Assembly: GCF_009617585.1 (NCBI RefSeq)
Contig: NZ_WIXI01000041.1
Coordinates: forward strand, 124,001-188,000
Source of the DNA: Endobacterium cereale
GTDB taxonomy: Bacteria > Pseudomonadota > Alphaproteobacteria > Rhizobiales > Rhizobiaceae
DNA length: 64,000 nucleotides
Reading direction: 5' to 3'
Both the position numbers and the translations under genes were made by a program. The notes beneath the pieces are model-generated. The model was not told the DNA's origin and did no database searches. It worked only from the letters and a program-made list of their open reading frames with translations. This document shows positions 54,485 through 63,326 of this stretch, in pieces; the first letter of the stretch is position 1, and each line of letters opens with the position of its first letter.

Positions 54485-54509
54485 GGAACATTCTATGCGG
54501 AAAAGCGTT
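54485..54509 (+). promoter_or_regulatory. possible EcfG-type promoter upstream of the kinase operon
   Basis: GGAAC at 54485-54489, 18 bases, TT at 54508-54509. The kinase start is 266 bases away, so the leader would be long; the intervening sequence (54510-54774) holds no supported gene. Chance matches of this pattern are expected in a window this size. Confidence 0.35.
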
Positions 54510-54774
54510 ACGCGGCTGAATGTGAGGCACTATCAAAAATGAATGAGTTCGGATTTCTTCCAATCTACCCGATTTATGGGGAATTTTCTCTAGCAAGCTT
54601 TAGCGCTGATGGGTGCTGCTGCGTCAGCGATCGACGGCAGTTTGCCGCTGACACACGGGCGTTCTCTGTCAGCGGACCGACCAACCGCCGCCTATGATAC
54701 CTGTCGTTGCACCGACGGCATATTCCAGCTAACGATATTGCCCTCTCCTACACTCCTCCTCTTTAGAGATTTTC

Positions 54775-57700
54775 ATGAAAACGTCCAATGCTGCGGCGCC
54801 TTCCAGGCGGACCCTCGGACTCGACCCGTCGGTCTCCTTCAGCCTACTGACCGCTCTGGCGTTTTTCGTCATAAGCGCCGGGGTTTCCTGGTACAATGTT
54901 CAAACCCTGCGCGCGAACAATCAGCGTGTCGTTCACTCGCATGAGGTCATCGTCGGGCTATCGGACCTCCTGTCATTCATCCAGGACGCCGAAACAGGCC
55001 AACGCGGCTTTCTGCTGACAAACAGCGACCGATACCTTGAGCCTTACAACACGGCGATCAATACCATTCCAAGGCGCCTGGAGGCGCTCGCAGGCTTGAT
55101 CAGCGACAATGCTTCGCAACAGCAAAGGCTCGTGACGCTCAGATCGCATGTCGATGGCAAACTGTCCGAGTTGCGTGAGACCATTGAGCTTCGGCGCATG
55201 CAAGGCACGGAGGCTGCGCTTGCGGTCGTCAATTCGGACCGCGGCAAGGTTGAGATGGATGCCGTGCGCGCGCAACTAACCGCGATGCGGCAGGAAGAGG
55301 CTCGCCTCCGCGGATTGCGGCTCAGCGAGATGGAGAGCGCATACACGACAGCTTTCGCCAGCAGCATTCTCGCTGGTCTGCTCGGCGTCCTGCTGACGAT
55401 CGCAATCGCAGTCCTGGTGCGTCAGGCGACACTATCAAGGCGACGGCAGAACTGGCTGCAGTCCGGTGAAGTCGCATTGAACACTGCCGTGACGGGCGAT
55501 CGGCGAACCGAAGACCTTGGCGACAGCATTCTCGATTTCCTCACCCGCTATACCGGCGCTGTTGCCGGCGCCATCTTTGTGAAAGACGATGATCAATTCC
55601 AGCGCATCTCGACCTGGGGCGTTCCCAATAGCGCAAGCATACCGGACCATTTCAAGGCGAAAGAAGGCTTGCTCGGCGAGGCGGTTACAGCTGGCAAGCC
55701 GATCATCATCGAACACCTGCCGGATGGATATCTTGCGTTCGGATCGGCGCTTGGCGCCGACAAGCCGCGTCATCTAATGATATCACCCGGCAGCATTGAT
55801 GGCGCGGTGAACTCGGTCATCGAGCTTGGCTTCCTTCGTCCGGTCGACGACACCATCCTTACCCTGCTTGACCAGGCATCCGCCTCGATTGCCACGGCCG
55901 TACGATCGGCGAAATATCGTAGCGATCTTCAGAACCTCCTGCGAGAAACGCAGCGGCAGGCCGAGCAGTTGCAGGTTCAGGGCGAAGAATTGCGGGTCTC
56001 CAACGAGGAGCTTGAGGAACAAGGCCGGGCACTGAAGGAATCACAGGCGCGACTGGAGCAGCAGCAGGTCGAGCTCGAGCAGACGAATTCGCAGCTCGAA
56101 GAACAGGCCCAGCAGCTCGAAGGCCAGCGCGATGACCTCGAGCGGGTCAACGCCTCCGTCCAGCTCAAGGCACGCGAGCTCGAACAGGCAAGCCGGTACA
56201 AATCCGATTTTCTGGCCAACATGTCGCATGAGCTGCGCACACCGCTCAATTCGTCTCTCATTCTGGCAAAACTTCTGGCCGACAACCCAGACGAAAATCT
56301 GACAAGCGAGCAGGTCAAATACGCCCAGACCATCCAGTCGTCAGGCAATGATCTCCTCAACCTGATCAACGACATTCTCGATCTCTCCAAGATCGAGGCA
56401 GGCCATGTCGATATCAGACCGGAACCCGTGTCGCTCCAAAGGCTGGTCGGAAGTTTGAATCAGCTGTTCGATCCTGTTGCAAAATCGAAGGGGCTTGGCT
56501 TCGAGATCGAAATCGCTCCCGAAATCCCGCCGATTATCGAGACCGATCCGCAACGTCTTGAGCAGGTTATCAAGAACCTTTTGTCGAACGCATTCAAATT
56601 CACTGAAAACGGCAAGGTCGTCCTGTCGCTCCGCAGTGCCGCCAACGATCAGCTGGCACTGGCGGTCACGGATTCCGGCATCGGTATCGCAGAGGATCAG
56701 CAACGCAATATTTTCGAAGCCTTCCATCAGGCCGATGGCACAATCAGTCGCAGGTTCGGTGGGACCGGGCTCGGCCTTTCGATTTCCAGGGAATTGGTTC
56801 GGTTGCTGGGTGGCGCCATCCATCTGACAAGTCGACACAATCATGGCAGCACCTTCACCGTGGTCATTCCAGTCTCTTATGACCCGTCGCATGTCGTGTC
56901 GCGCGATATCCGCACCGCCGATCCGGTCGCCACGCATCAGCCGGAGGTCACGGAAGAAAAGCCGGCTGCAAACGCACACAGCCATCAGATCGTCGAAGAC
57001 GACAGGGCGATCGCAAGCGACGGTCGACGTACTCTGCTTGTCATCGAAGACGACGACACATTTTCATCGATCCTGCGTGATCTCGCCCGCGAGATGGGGT
57101 TCCGGGCGCTTGTCGCGGGAACGGCGCATGAGGCGCTGGAGCTTGCCAAACAACATATGCCGCACGCGATCGTGCTTGATGTCGGGTTGCCCGACCAATC
57201 GGGCCTGTCGGTCCTGGACCGCCTGAAGCGCGATGTCCGCACGCGGCATATTCCCATCCACATCGTTTCGGCAGACGACTACACGGAGACCGCGCTTTCG
57301 CTCGGTGCCGTCGGCTACATCATGAAGCCGGTCCAGCGCGAGCAACTGGTCGAGGTGCTGCACAAGCTCGACGCAAAACTGTCGCAGGGCGTTCATCGCG
57401 TCCTGATCGTCGAAGACAACGAAGTCCAGCGAGAGGCGGTGGCCAAGCTCCTGACCTCCCACGATGTGGAGACGGTAAGCGCCGGAACTGCGGCCGAATG
57501 CCTGACGCTTCTCAAGGAGCAGACATTCGACTGCATGGTACTCGACCTGTCCCTGCCCGACGCATCCGGCTATTCCCTTTTGGAAACGATCAGCGGTGAC
57601 AGCAGCCATTCCTTCCCGCCGGTCATCGTCTATACGGGGCGGGTCCTCTCCGCTGACGAGGAGCAACGGCTACGCCGTTATTCCAAGTCCATCATCATAA

Positions 57701-58212
57701 AGGGCGCCAAGTCGCCGGAACGCCTTCTCGACGAAGTGTCACTATTCCTGCATCAGGTCGTGTCCGAATTGCCCGACGAGCAGCAGAAGATGATCCGTAA
57801 GGCGCGTAACCGCGATGCGCTCATGGAAGGCAGACGAATCCTCATCGTTGAGGATGACGTCCGCAATGTCTACGCACTGACCAACATCCTCGAACCGCGT
57901 GGCGCTATCATCGAGATCGCCCGTAACGGCCAGGAGGCCCTCGACAAGCTTGAGCAGGCCCAAGGTGAGCCGGAAAAGACCGTCGACCTTGTGCTGATGG
58001 ATGTGATGATGCCGGTCATGGATGGACTGACGGCAACCCGCGCCATCCGCAAGAATCCTGAATGGAAAAAACTTCCGATCATCACCCTGACCGCCAAGGC
58101 CATGCCGGATGATCAGCAGCGCTGCATCGAGGCCGGCGCCAACGATTACATGGCAAAGCCGCTCGACGTGGAAAAGCTGCTCTCCCTCGTACGCGTATGG
58201 ATGCCCCGGTGA
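54775..58212 (+). CDS. CHASE3-GAF hybrid histidine kinase with three receivers
   Basis: 1145 residues. Span 1 (SFSLLTALAFFVISAGVSWY), periplasmic CHASE3 (about 45-185, QDAETGQRGFLLTNSDRYLE), span 2 (SSILAGLLGVLLTIAIAVLV), GAF (about 235-385), a long Gln/Glu-rich coiled coil (about 390-470), phospho-acceptor His485 (NMSHELRTPLN), ATPase domain (FRRFGGTGLGLSIS type), then receivers with Asp802 (VLDVGLPD), Asp924 (VLDLSLPD) and Asp1076 (LMDVMMPVMDG). Start ATG 54775. First of four overlapping genes with CheR and CheB, so its signalling may be adjusted by methylation. The input is probably a periplasmic or membrane signal; identity unknown. Confidence 0.94.
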   Translation: MKTSNAAAPSRRTLGLDPSVSFSLLTALAFFVISAGVSWYNVQTLRANNQRVVHSHEVIVGLSDLLSFIQDAETGQRGFLLTNSDRYLEPYNTAINTIPRRLEALAGLISDNASQQQRLVTLRSHVDGKLSELRETIELRRMQGTEAALAVVNSDRGKVEMDAVRAQLTAMRQEEARLRGLRLSEMESAYTTAFASSILAGLLGVLLTIAIAVLVRQATLSRRRQNWLQSGEVALNTAVTGDRRTEDLGDSILDFLTRYTGAVAGAIFVKDDDQFQRISTWGVPNSASIPDHFKAKEGLLGEAVTAGKPIIIEHLPDGYLAFGSALGADKPRHLMISPGSIDGAVNSVIELGFLRPVDDTILTLLDQASASIATAVRSAKYRSDLQNLLRETQRQAEQLQVQGEELRVSNEELEEQGRALKESQARLEQQQVELEQTNSQLEEQAQQLEGQRDDLERVNASVQLKARELEQASRYKSDFLANMSHELRTPLNSSLILAKLLADNPDENLTSEQVKYAQTIQSSGNDLLNLINDILDLSKIEAGHVDIRPEPVSLQRLVGSLNQLFDPVAKSKGLGFEIEIAPEIPPIIETDPQRLEQVIKNLLSNAFKFTENGKVVLSLRSAANDQLALAVTDSGIGIAEDQQRNIFEAFHQADGTISRRFGGTGLGLSISRELVRLLGGAIHLTSRHNHGSTFTVVIPVSYDPSHVVSRDIRTADPVATHQPEVTEEKPAANAHSHQIVEDDRAIASDGRRTLLVIEDDDTFSSILRDLAREMGFRALVAGTAHEALELAKQHMPHAIVLDVGLPDQSGLSVLDRLKRDVRTRHIPIHIVSADDYTETALSLGAVGYIMKPVQREQLVEVLHKLDAKLSQGVHRVLIVEDNEVQREAVAKLLTSHDVETVSAGTAAECLTLLKEQTFDCMVLDLSLPDASGYSLLETISGDSSHSFPPVIVYTGRVLSADEEQRLRRYSKSIIIKGAKSPERLLDEVSLFLHQVVSELPDEQQKMIRKARNRDALMEGRRILIVEDDVRNVYALTNILEPRGAIIEIARNGQEALDKLEQAQGEPEKTVDLVLMDVMMPVMDGLTATRAIRKNPEWKKLPIITLTAKAMPDDQQRCIEAGANDYMAKPLDVEKLLSLVRVWMPR

Positions 58213-59042
58213 TCGAGACATTTGAAAAGGTTGAGGACATCGAAATCCGGCTGCTGCTTGAAGCGCTTTACCTGCGGTATCACTACGACTTCCGGAATTA
58301 TGCCACGGGATCGATCAAACGCCGTTTGCGCCAGGCGCGGGAACAACTGGGCTTTGCAACGATCTCGGCGATGCAGGAACGCGCGCTGCATGACGAAACC
58401 ATGTTGCCGCGGCTGCTCGGCTATCTGACCGTCCAGGTCAGCGAAATGTTCCGGGATCCGGGCTACTTCCGGGCGATCCGCGAGATCGTCGTGCCGCATC
58501 TGAGGACCTATCCCTCCCTCAAGATCTGGATTGCCGGCTGCAGCGCCGGCGAGGAACTCTATTCACTGGTAATCCTGTTTCGGGAGGAAGGGCTGGAAGA
58601 TCGGACGATCTTTTACGCCACAGATATCAATCAGGATGCATTGCAGATCGCCGAAGCCGGCGTCTACGATGTCGATCGCATCCAGCTGTTTACCGAAAAC
58701 CACCGCAAATCCGGGGGAAGGTCATCCCTGTCCGACTATTACAGCGCCGGTTATGGGCGGGTGTCGTTTGACCGGACATTGCGCGACCGCGTGGTGTTTT
58801 CCGATCATAGTCTTGTGACCGACGCGGTCTTTGGTGAAATGAACCTGATCTCATGCCGCAACGTCATGATCTATTTCGACAAGGCGCTGCAAGATCGCGC
58901 GGTCGGTTTGTTTCGCGATTCCCTTGCCCGTAAGGGCTTTCTGGGCATCGGCGCCAAGGAAAGCCTTCGTTTTTCGGCACATGCAGACGACTTCAGCGAA
59001 TTTGTCCGTCAGGAAAAAATATATCAGAGGATCGGCAAATGA
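58197..59042 (+). CDS. CheR-type protein methyltransferase
   Basis: 281 residues, ATG 58197 inside the end of the kinase gene (16-base overlap). CheR transfers methyl groups from SAM to glutamates. The N-terminal helical domain (LEALYLRYHYDFRNYATGSI KRRL) and the SAM-binding domain (KIWIAGCSAGEELYSLVILF, ATDINQDALQIAEAGVY, NLISCRNVMIYFDK) are complete. No chemoreceptor or CheA is in this cluster, so the target may be the CHASE3 kinase or its coiled coil. Followed directly by CheB. Confidence 0.93.
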   Translation: MDAPVIETFEKVEDIEIRLLLEALYLRYHYDFRNYATGSIKRRLRQAREQLGFATISAMQERALHDETMLPRLLGYLTVQVSEMFRDPGYFRAIREIVVPHLRTYPSLKIWIAGCSAGEELYSLVILFREEGLEDRTIFYATDINQDALQIAEAGVYDVDRIQLFTENHRKSGGRSSLSDYYSAGYGRVSFDRTLRDRVVFSDHSLVTDAVFGEMNLISCRNVMIYFDKALQDRAVGLFRDSLARKGFLGIGAKESLRFSAHADDFSEFVRQEKIYQRIGK

Positions 59043-59608
59043 TACCAGCTGATCCAAAAGCGGTGGTGATCGGAGCGTCTGCCGGTGCGCTGGAAGCTTT
59101 GACGAGCATCCTGCCGACGCTGTCGAAGGATTTTCGCCTCCCCATCATGATCGTCGTACATATCCCACCCGACAAGCGCAGTGTGCTGGCGGAGCTGTTT
59201 CGCGCCAAATCCAGCGTCGAGGTCATCGAGGTTGAAGACAAGGAGCCGATCCGGCCGGGCACTGCGTATTTCGCGCCACCTGATTACCATCTTCTCATTG
59301 AGGACCAAGAAACCCTGGGCCTCACCAATGAGGAGCCGGTTCTGTTCTCCAGACCTTCCATCGATGTGCTGTTTGAAAGCGCTGCAGATGTCTATGGAGC
59401 CGGGGCCGTCGCCGTGCTTTTGACGGGCGCCAATCACGATGGCGCCAAGGGCGCTAGTGCGATCGCCAGGGTTGGCGGCCATGTTATCATCCAGGATCCG
59501 CGGAGTGCCTTTGCCTCTGCAATGCCAGAAGCGGGTCTGGCTTCATGCCCTGATGCGACAGTCCTGTCGCTCGACGGCATATCAGAATATTTGAGGAGGA
59601 TCGGCTGA
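59039..59608 (+). CDS. CheB-type methylesterase domain protein
   Basis: 189 residues, overlapping the CheR stop (ATGA). Only the catalytic domain is present, without the N-terminal receiver of chemotaxis CheB. Catalytic Ser14 (IGASAGALEAL), His41 (VVHIPPDKRS) and Asp in TGANHDGAKG are visible, plus FAPPDYHLLIED. It would remove methyl groups placed by the neighbouring CheR or deamidate glutamines. Lack of a receiver suggests control by partners rather than by its own phosphorylation. Confidence 0.92.
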   Translation: MIPADPKAVVIGASAGALEALTSILPTLSKDFRLPIMIVVHIPPDKRSVLAELFRAKSSVEVIEVEDKEPIRPGTAYFAPPDYHLLIEDQETLGLTNEEPVLFSRPSIDVLFESAADVYGAGAVAVLLTGANHDGAKGASAIARVGGHVIIQDPRSAFASAMPEAGLASCPDATVLSLDGISEYLRRIG

Positions 59609-59609
59609 T

Positions 59610-61151
59610 ATGAGCAAGGTTTCGTTTCTTTTGGTGGACGATCTCGAGGAGAACCTGATCTCTCTCGAAGCCCTGCTTCGTCGTGATGGTCTCAACCTGC
59701 TCAAGGCCCGCTCCGGCGACCAGGCGCTGGAGCTTCTCCTGGAACATGACGTGGCGCTCGCCCTGATCGACGTTCAGATGCCGGGGCTCAATGGCTTCGA
59801 ACTGGCCGAATTGATGCGTGGAAATGAACGCACGCGTCGGGTGCCGATCATTTTCGTCACGGCTGGCAATACAAGCGATAGCCGGTGGCGGTTTCAGGGC
59901 TACGAGGCGGGCGCCGTCGATTTCATTCAAAAGCCGATCGAGCCGGATGTCCTGCGCAGCAAGGCGGAGGTTTTTTTCGAGCTTTATCGCCAGCGCCAGC
60001 AGATCGCAGCGCAGCGTGACGAACTGCAACAGCAAGCCGAGGCGCTGAAGGATGCCGATCGTCGCAAGGACGAGTTTCTGGCCACGCTGGCGCACGAATT
60101 GCGCAACCCGCTGGCACCGCTGCGGAATGGACTCGACATTTTACAACGCAATCCCGGTGGCGCGAATGCCGCGGAGATCCGCAACATGATGGATCGACAG
60201 CTCGTCCATCTGGTCAGACTTATCGATGACCTTCTCGATGTATCGCGTGTCAGCCAGGGTAAAATCGAACTTCGGAAAAACACGGTGCGCATGGATGACA
60301 TCATCAGGACCGCCGTGGAATCCAGCCGCCCCCTGATTGATGGTGGCGGCCACAAGCTGACAATCGCGATGCCAAGCGATGTCCTGTGGGTGGACGGTGA
60401 TCAGGTGCGATTGTCGCAAGCAATCTCGAACCTTTTGAACAATGCAGCCAAATACACACCCGAAGATGGGCTAATCGATCTCCATGTGAGCCATGACGGG
60501 GAGCAGGTGGCTATTCGGGTCACTGACAACGGCGTCGGCATTCCGTCAGACATGCAATCAAAGGTCTTTCATATGTTCACGCAGATCGACGATCACTTGC
60601 AGCGATCGCAGGGCGGTTTGGGTATCGGTCTTGCACTGGTCCGGCAACTTGTCGAAATGCACGGCGGTTCGGTCGACGCCTACAGTTCCGGACCCGGCAA
60701 GGGCAGCCGATTTACGATCAGGCTCCCCATGGCGGCTGCGCCAGAACAGCCTCAGGTGGCGCTACACCAGAACCAGGAAATGGCATCCTTCCGATCGCTT
60801 AAAGTGCTTGTGGTCGATGACAATCCAATTATCGCCGACACGCTGGGCATGATGCTGGAAGACATCGGCCACGAGTTCGAAGCAGTCCATGATGGCCGTG
60901 AGGCTCTGGATGCCGCACGGCACTATCGTCCGGATGTGATTCTGCTCGATATCGGTTTGCCGGGCATGAATGGTTACGAGGTCTGCAAGGCCTTTCGCGG
61001 CGAGCCCGAGTTCGAACATACACCGATCATCGCACAGACCGGCTGGGGTCAGGATCGGGACAAGGAGTTGGCGACGGAGGCCGGGTTTGATTTCCACCTG
61101 ACAAAACCGGTTCCCCTAGAACAGCTCCAAAAGGTATTTGCCGGGCTCTAG
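59610..61151 (+). CDS. REC-kinase-REC hybrid protein
   Basis: 513 residues, one base after CheB. N-terminal receiver (LLVDDLEENLISLEALL, phospho-acceptor in LALIDVQMPGLNG), coiled linker (RQQIAAQRDELQQQAEAL), dimerisation domain with His in TLAHELRNPLAPLRNG, ATPase domain (VTDNGVGIPSDMQ, GGLGIGLALV), and C-terminal receiver (VVDDNPIIADTL, VILLDIGLPGMNG). No membrane span. Likely receives phosphate or contacts from the CHASE3 kinase. The four-gene order kinase-CheR-CheB-REC kinase recurs in alphaproteobacteria (recollection). Confidence 0.93.
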   Translation: MSKVSFLLVDDLEENLISLEALLRRDGLNLLKARSGDQALELLLEHDVALALIDVQMPGLNGFELAELMRGNERTRRVPIIFVTAGNTSDSRWRFQGYEAGAVDFIQKPIEPDVLRSKAEVFFELYRQRQQIAAQRDELQQQAEALKDADRRKDEFLATLAHELRNPLAPLRNGLDILQRNPGGANAAEIRNMMDRQLVHLVRLIDDLLDVSRVSQGKIELRKNTVRMDDIIRTAVESSRPLIDGGGHKLTIAMPSDVLWVDGDQVRLSQAISNLLNNAAKYTPEDGLIDLHVSHDGEQVAIRVTDNGVGIPSDMQSKVFHMFTQIDDHLQRSQGGLGIGLALVRQLVEMHGGSVDAYSSGPGKGSRFTIRLPMAAAPEQPQVALHQNQEMASFRSLKVLVVDDNPIIADTLGMMLEDIGHEFEAVHDGREALDAARHYRPDVILLDIGLPGMNGYEVCKAFRGEPEFEHTPIIAQTGWGQDRDKELATEAGFDFHLTKPVPLEQLQKVFAGL

Positions 61152-61473
61152 GCCGAACGGGATCGAATGAAAAAGCCGAAATATCGCGGTGAATCGTTTA
61201 GCACGCCAGCCGCTCGTTGGATGTTAGTGTGAACTCGTAAGATAGGGTAGAGTTCATGTTATCGGTTTCACGGGTTCCATCGCCGACGCTGCCTACAAGC
61301 AAGGAACGAGCGGTAAGCTCTTTATGGCATCATAACCGGTGACCATATGTTCTCAAAAGCAAGCTCTTGAATTTTTTGAGCCGCCACCGATTGTCGAGCG
61401 CCGGACTTATCCAACCATTCTCCGCGGCCTGAAGAAGTGCCGATCGAAGTTCGGCTTTGGGAAGCATATCGGC

Positions 61474-61656
61474 TTAATTTGCCTCTTCGAGGAGAGCAAT
61501 AATCGCGTCGCTCTTGGTGCCATTGCCTGCTGCCCCGACCACAGTGGGCATGTCGCTGATAGTGGCGATGCTAGGATAAAGATGCTCCCGTACCTCATCG
61601 CCGCTGAAACGACCCAGCCAATTAACCGCAACGATCAGGTCGGCCGGGGGTGATCT
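61474..61656 (-). pseudogene. 3' remnant of an unidentified gene
   Basis: Minus-strand frame, open from 61656 to a stop at 61474, reading PPADLIVAVNWLGRFSGDEV... and ending GNGTKSDAIIALLEEAN-stop. It is clearly protein-like but has no start codon before an internal Met, so the 5' part is lost. Overlapping frames on the plus strand (61339-61653) are antisense artefacts. The rest of 61152-61780 shows no gene. Confidence 0.5.
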
Positions 61657-61780
61657 TTACAAGGCATGGAATTTTCCGGAAAACATTCTGACTCAGTGAC
61701 AGCCAACTTTTCTGTGCTCGTGATCAATTGCAGTAGAAGACCGCGTAAGTCGTTGCGACGACGGTTTTAAGCGTTTGGAA

Positions 61781-62176
61781 CTATGCCACCCTAATTTCAC
61801 GGAGCGGGTTTCGGTGGCTACAGGATCCCATTTCAACCATCATGTTCAGAACGCATCTCAGATCATACGGCTTCGCTATGAAACGAGCGTTTCCCACCAG
61901 TTCGCCATCATCGATCACATGTCCGCCGGATGTCACGATGACTGGAACGTCCTTTTTGCACGACGCGACATAGCGAGCGACATCAAGGCCGTTAAGTCCA
62001 CCGGGCATGTCTATATCGGTTATCACCGCATCGATTGTCCGCGTCCCCAGAAGCCCGATTGCTTCAAGCGCGGTCCCGGCCTCGACAACTGCATAGCCCT
62101 CGTCTTCAAGGCTGTCGGCAAGTATCATCCGGATCAATGGCTCGTCTTCGACGATAAGTACGGTACGCTGGTACAT
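61781..62176 (-). CDS. single-domain response regulator
   Basis: 131 residues from ATG 62176 with CAGGAG upstream. A stand-alone receiver: VLIVEDEPLIRMILADSLED, phospho-acceptor in AVITDIDMPGGLNG and the conserved Lys in FIAKPYDLRCV. No output domain, so probably a phosphate shuttle or sink; resembles FixL/CpdR-like rhizobial receivers. It converges on the kinase operon and could be one of its targets (inference). Confidence 0.9.
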   Translation of the reverse strand: MYQRTVLIVEDEPLIRMILADSLEDEGYAVVEAGTALEAIGLLGTRTIDAVITDIDMPGGLNGLDVARYVASCKKDVPVIVTSGGHVIDDGELVGNARFIAKPYDLRCVLNMMVEMGSCSHRNPLREIRVA

Positions 62177-62396
62177 GGCCGTCTCCTGGCTGCAAGCACG
62201 AGTACAACTCGGCTGTCCAGATTAAGATCGTCCCCTCGCCGAAATTCTTTGCGAACAAGTTTAATAAAATGCGAATGATCAATTGGCGGCGGGCCAGTCA
62301 TTTGCAGGCTCATCGAAGACGGTAGCATCATCCACGGGGTCGGGATCCTTCTCATGCGCGCTTCGAGGGCGGCCGAGCTGGTCTATGGCGCGGCGA

Positions 62397-63326
62397 TCAG
62401 GATGAGACGCTGGCGACAATCCGGATGAGATTCTTAGGTCGCGGTCGGGATGAAGTTATCATGCTGATTGCCGCTGACAAGATCTTCGTCGTTTTCTGAT
62501 TGCCGCTACGCGACAGGCAAGGCTGAGGTCCTGATTGTCGCGAACGAGGCCGGTCTGCCGCGTTGCGTTTTTCCTCAAGGGCTGCTCTGCGCCGATAACT
62601 CTCGACATTCATCTCGAAGATCGTGGCGTGATGTACGAGCCGGTCGACCGCTGCGAGTGTCATGGCGGGATCCGGAAAGACCCGGTTCCATTCTCCAAAA
62701 GGCTGGTTTGCCGTGATCAGGATCGATCTATGCTCATATCGTGCCGATATCAGCTCGAATAGCACGCTCGTTTCCGCCTGATCCTTGGTGACATAGGCGA
62801 GATCATCGAGGATGAGCAGGTCGTACTTGTTGAGTTTGTCGATTGCAGACTCAAGCTGTAGTTCCCGGCGGGCGACCTGCAGCTTCTGCACAAGATCGGT
62901 GGTCCGGGTGAACATGACCCGCCATCCGTTCTCGATCAGCGCAAGACCGATAGCAGCAGCAAGATGGCTCTTTCCTCCGCCGGGCGGACCGAACATGAGG
63001 ATGTTAGCTCCCTTGGCGAGCCAACTGTCGCCAGCGGTAATTGCCATGACCTGCGCCTTCGAGATCATGGGGACAGCGTCAAAGGCGAAGCTGTCCAAGG
63101 TCTTTCCGGGCGGCAGGTGCGCTTCGGCGAGATGCCGTTCAATTCGGCGATTGGCACGCTCTGCCAGCTCGTGCTCGGCAATAGCCGACAGGAAGCGAGC
63201 TGCTGGCCATCCTTCTCGGTCTGCCTGCTCGGCAAATTGCGGCCACAGCGTTTTGATTGTCGGCAACCGAAGTTCGTTGAGCATGATACCGAGCCGTGCT
63301 TCATCGATGACGTGGGCGTTCTTCAT
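62397..63326 (-). CDS. istB: IS21-family helper ATPase IstB
   Basis: 309 residues. AAA+ ATPase that assists the IstA transposase: Walker A (FGPPGGGKSHLAAAIGLAL), Walker B (DLLILDDLAYV), LNELRLPTIKTLW start, TANQPFGEWNRVFPD and DRLVHHATIFEMN. After EEKRNAADRPRSRQSG the tail of about 50 residues is unlike typical IstB ends and may have been produced by a frameshift near 62600. The start overlaps the istA stop by four bases. Confidence 0.9.
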   Translation of the reverse strand: MKNAHVIDEARLGIMLNELRLPTIKTLWPQFAEQADREGWPAARFLSAIAEHELAERANRRIERHLAEAHLPPGKTLDSFAFDAVPMISKAQVMAITAGDSWLAKGANILMFGPPGGGKSHLAAAIGLALIENGWRVMFTRTTDLVQKLQVARRELQLESAIDKLNKYDLLILDDLAYVTKDQAETSVLFELISARYEHRSILITANQPFGEWNRVFPDPAMTLAAVDRLVHHATIFEMNVESYRRRAALEEKRNAADRPRSRQSGPQPCLSRSGNQKTTKILSAAISMITSSRPRPKNLIRIVASVSS

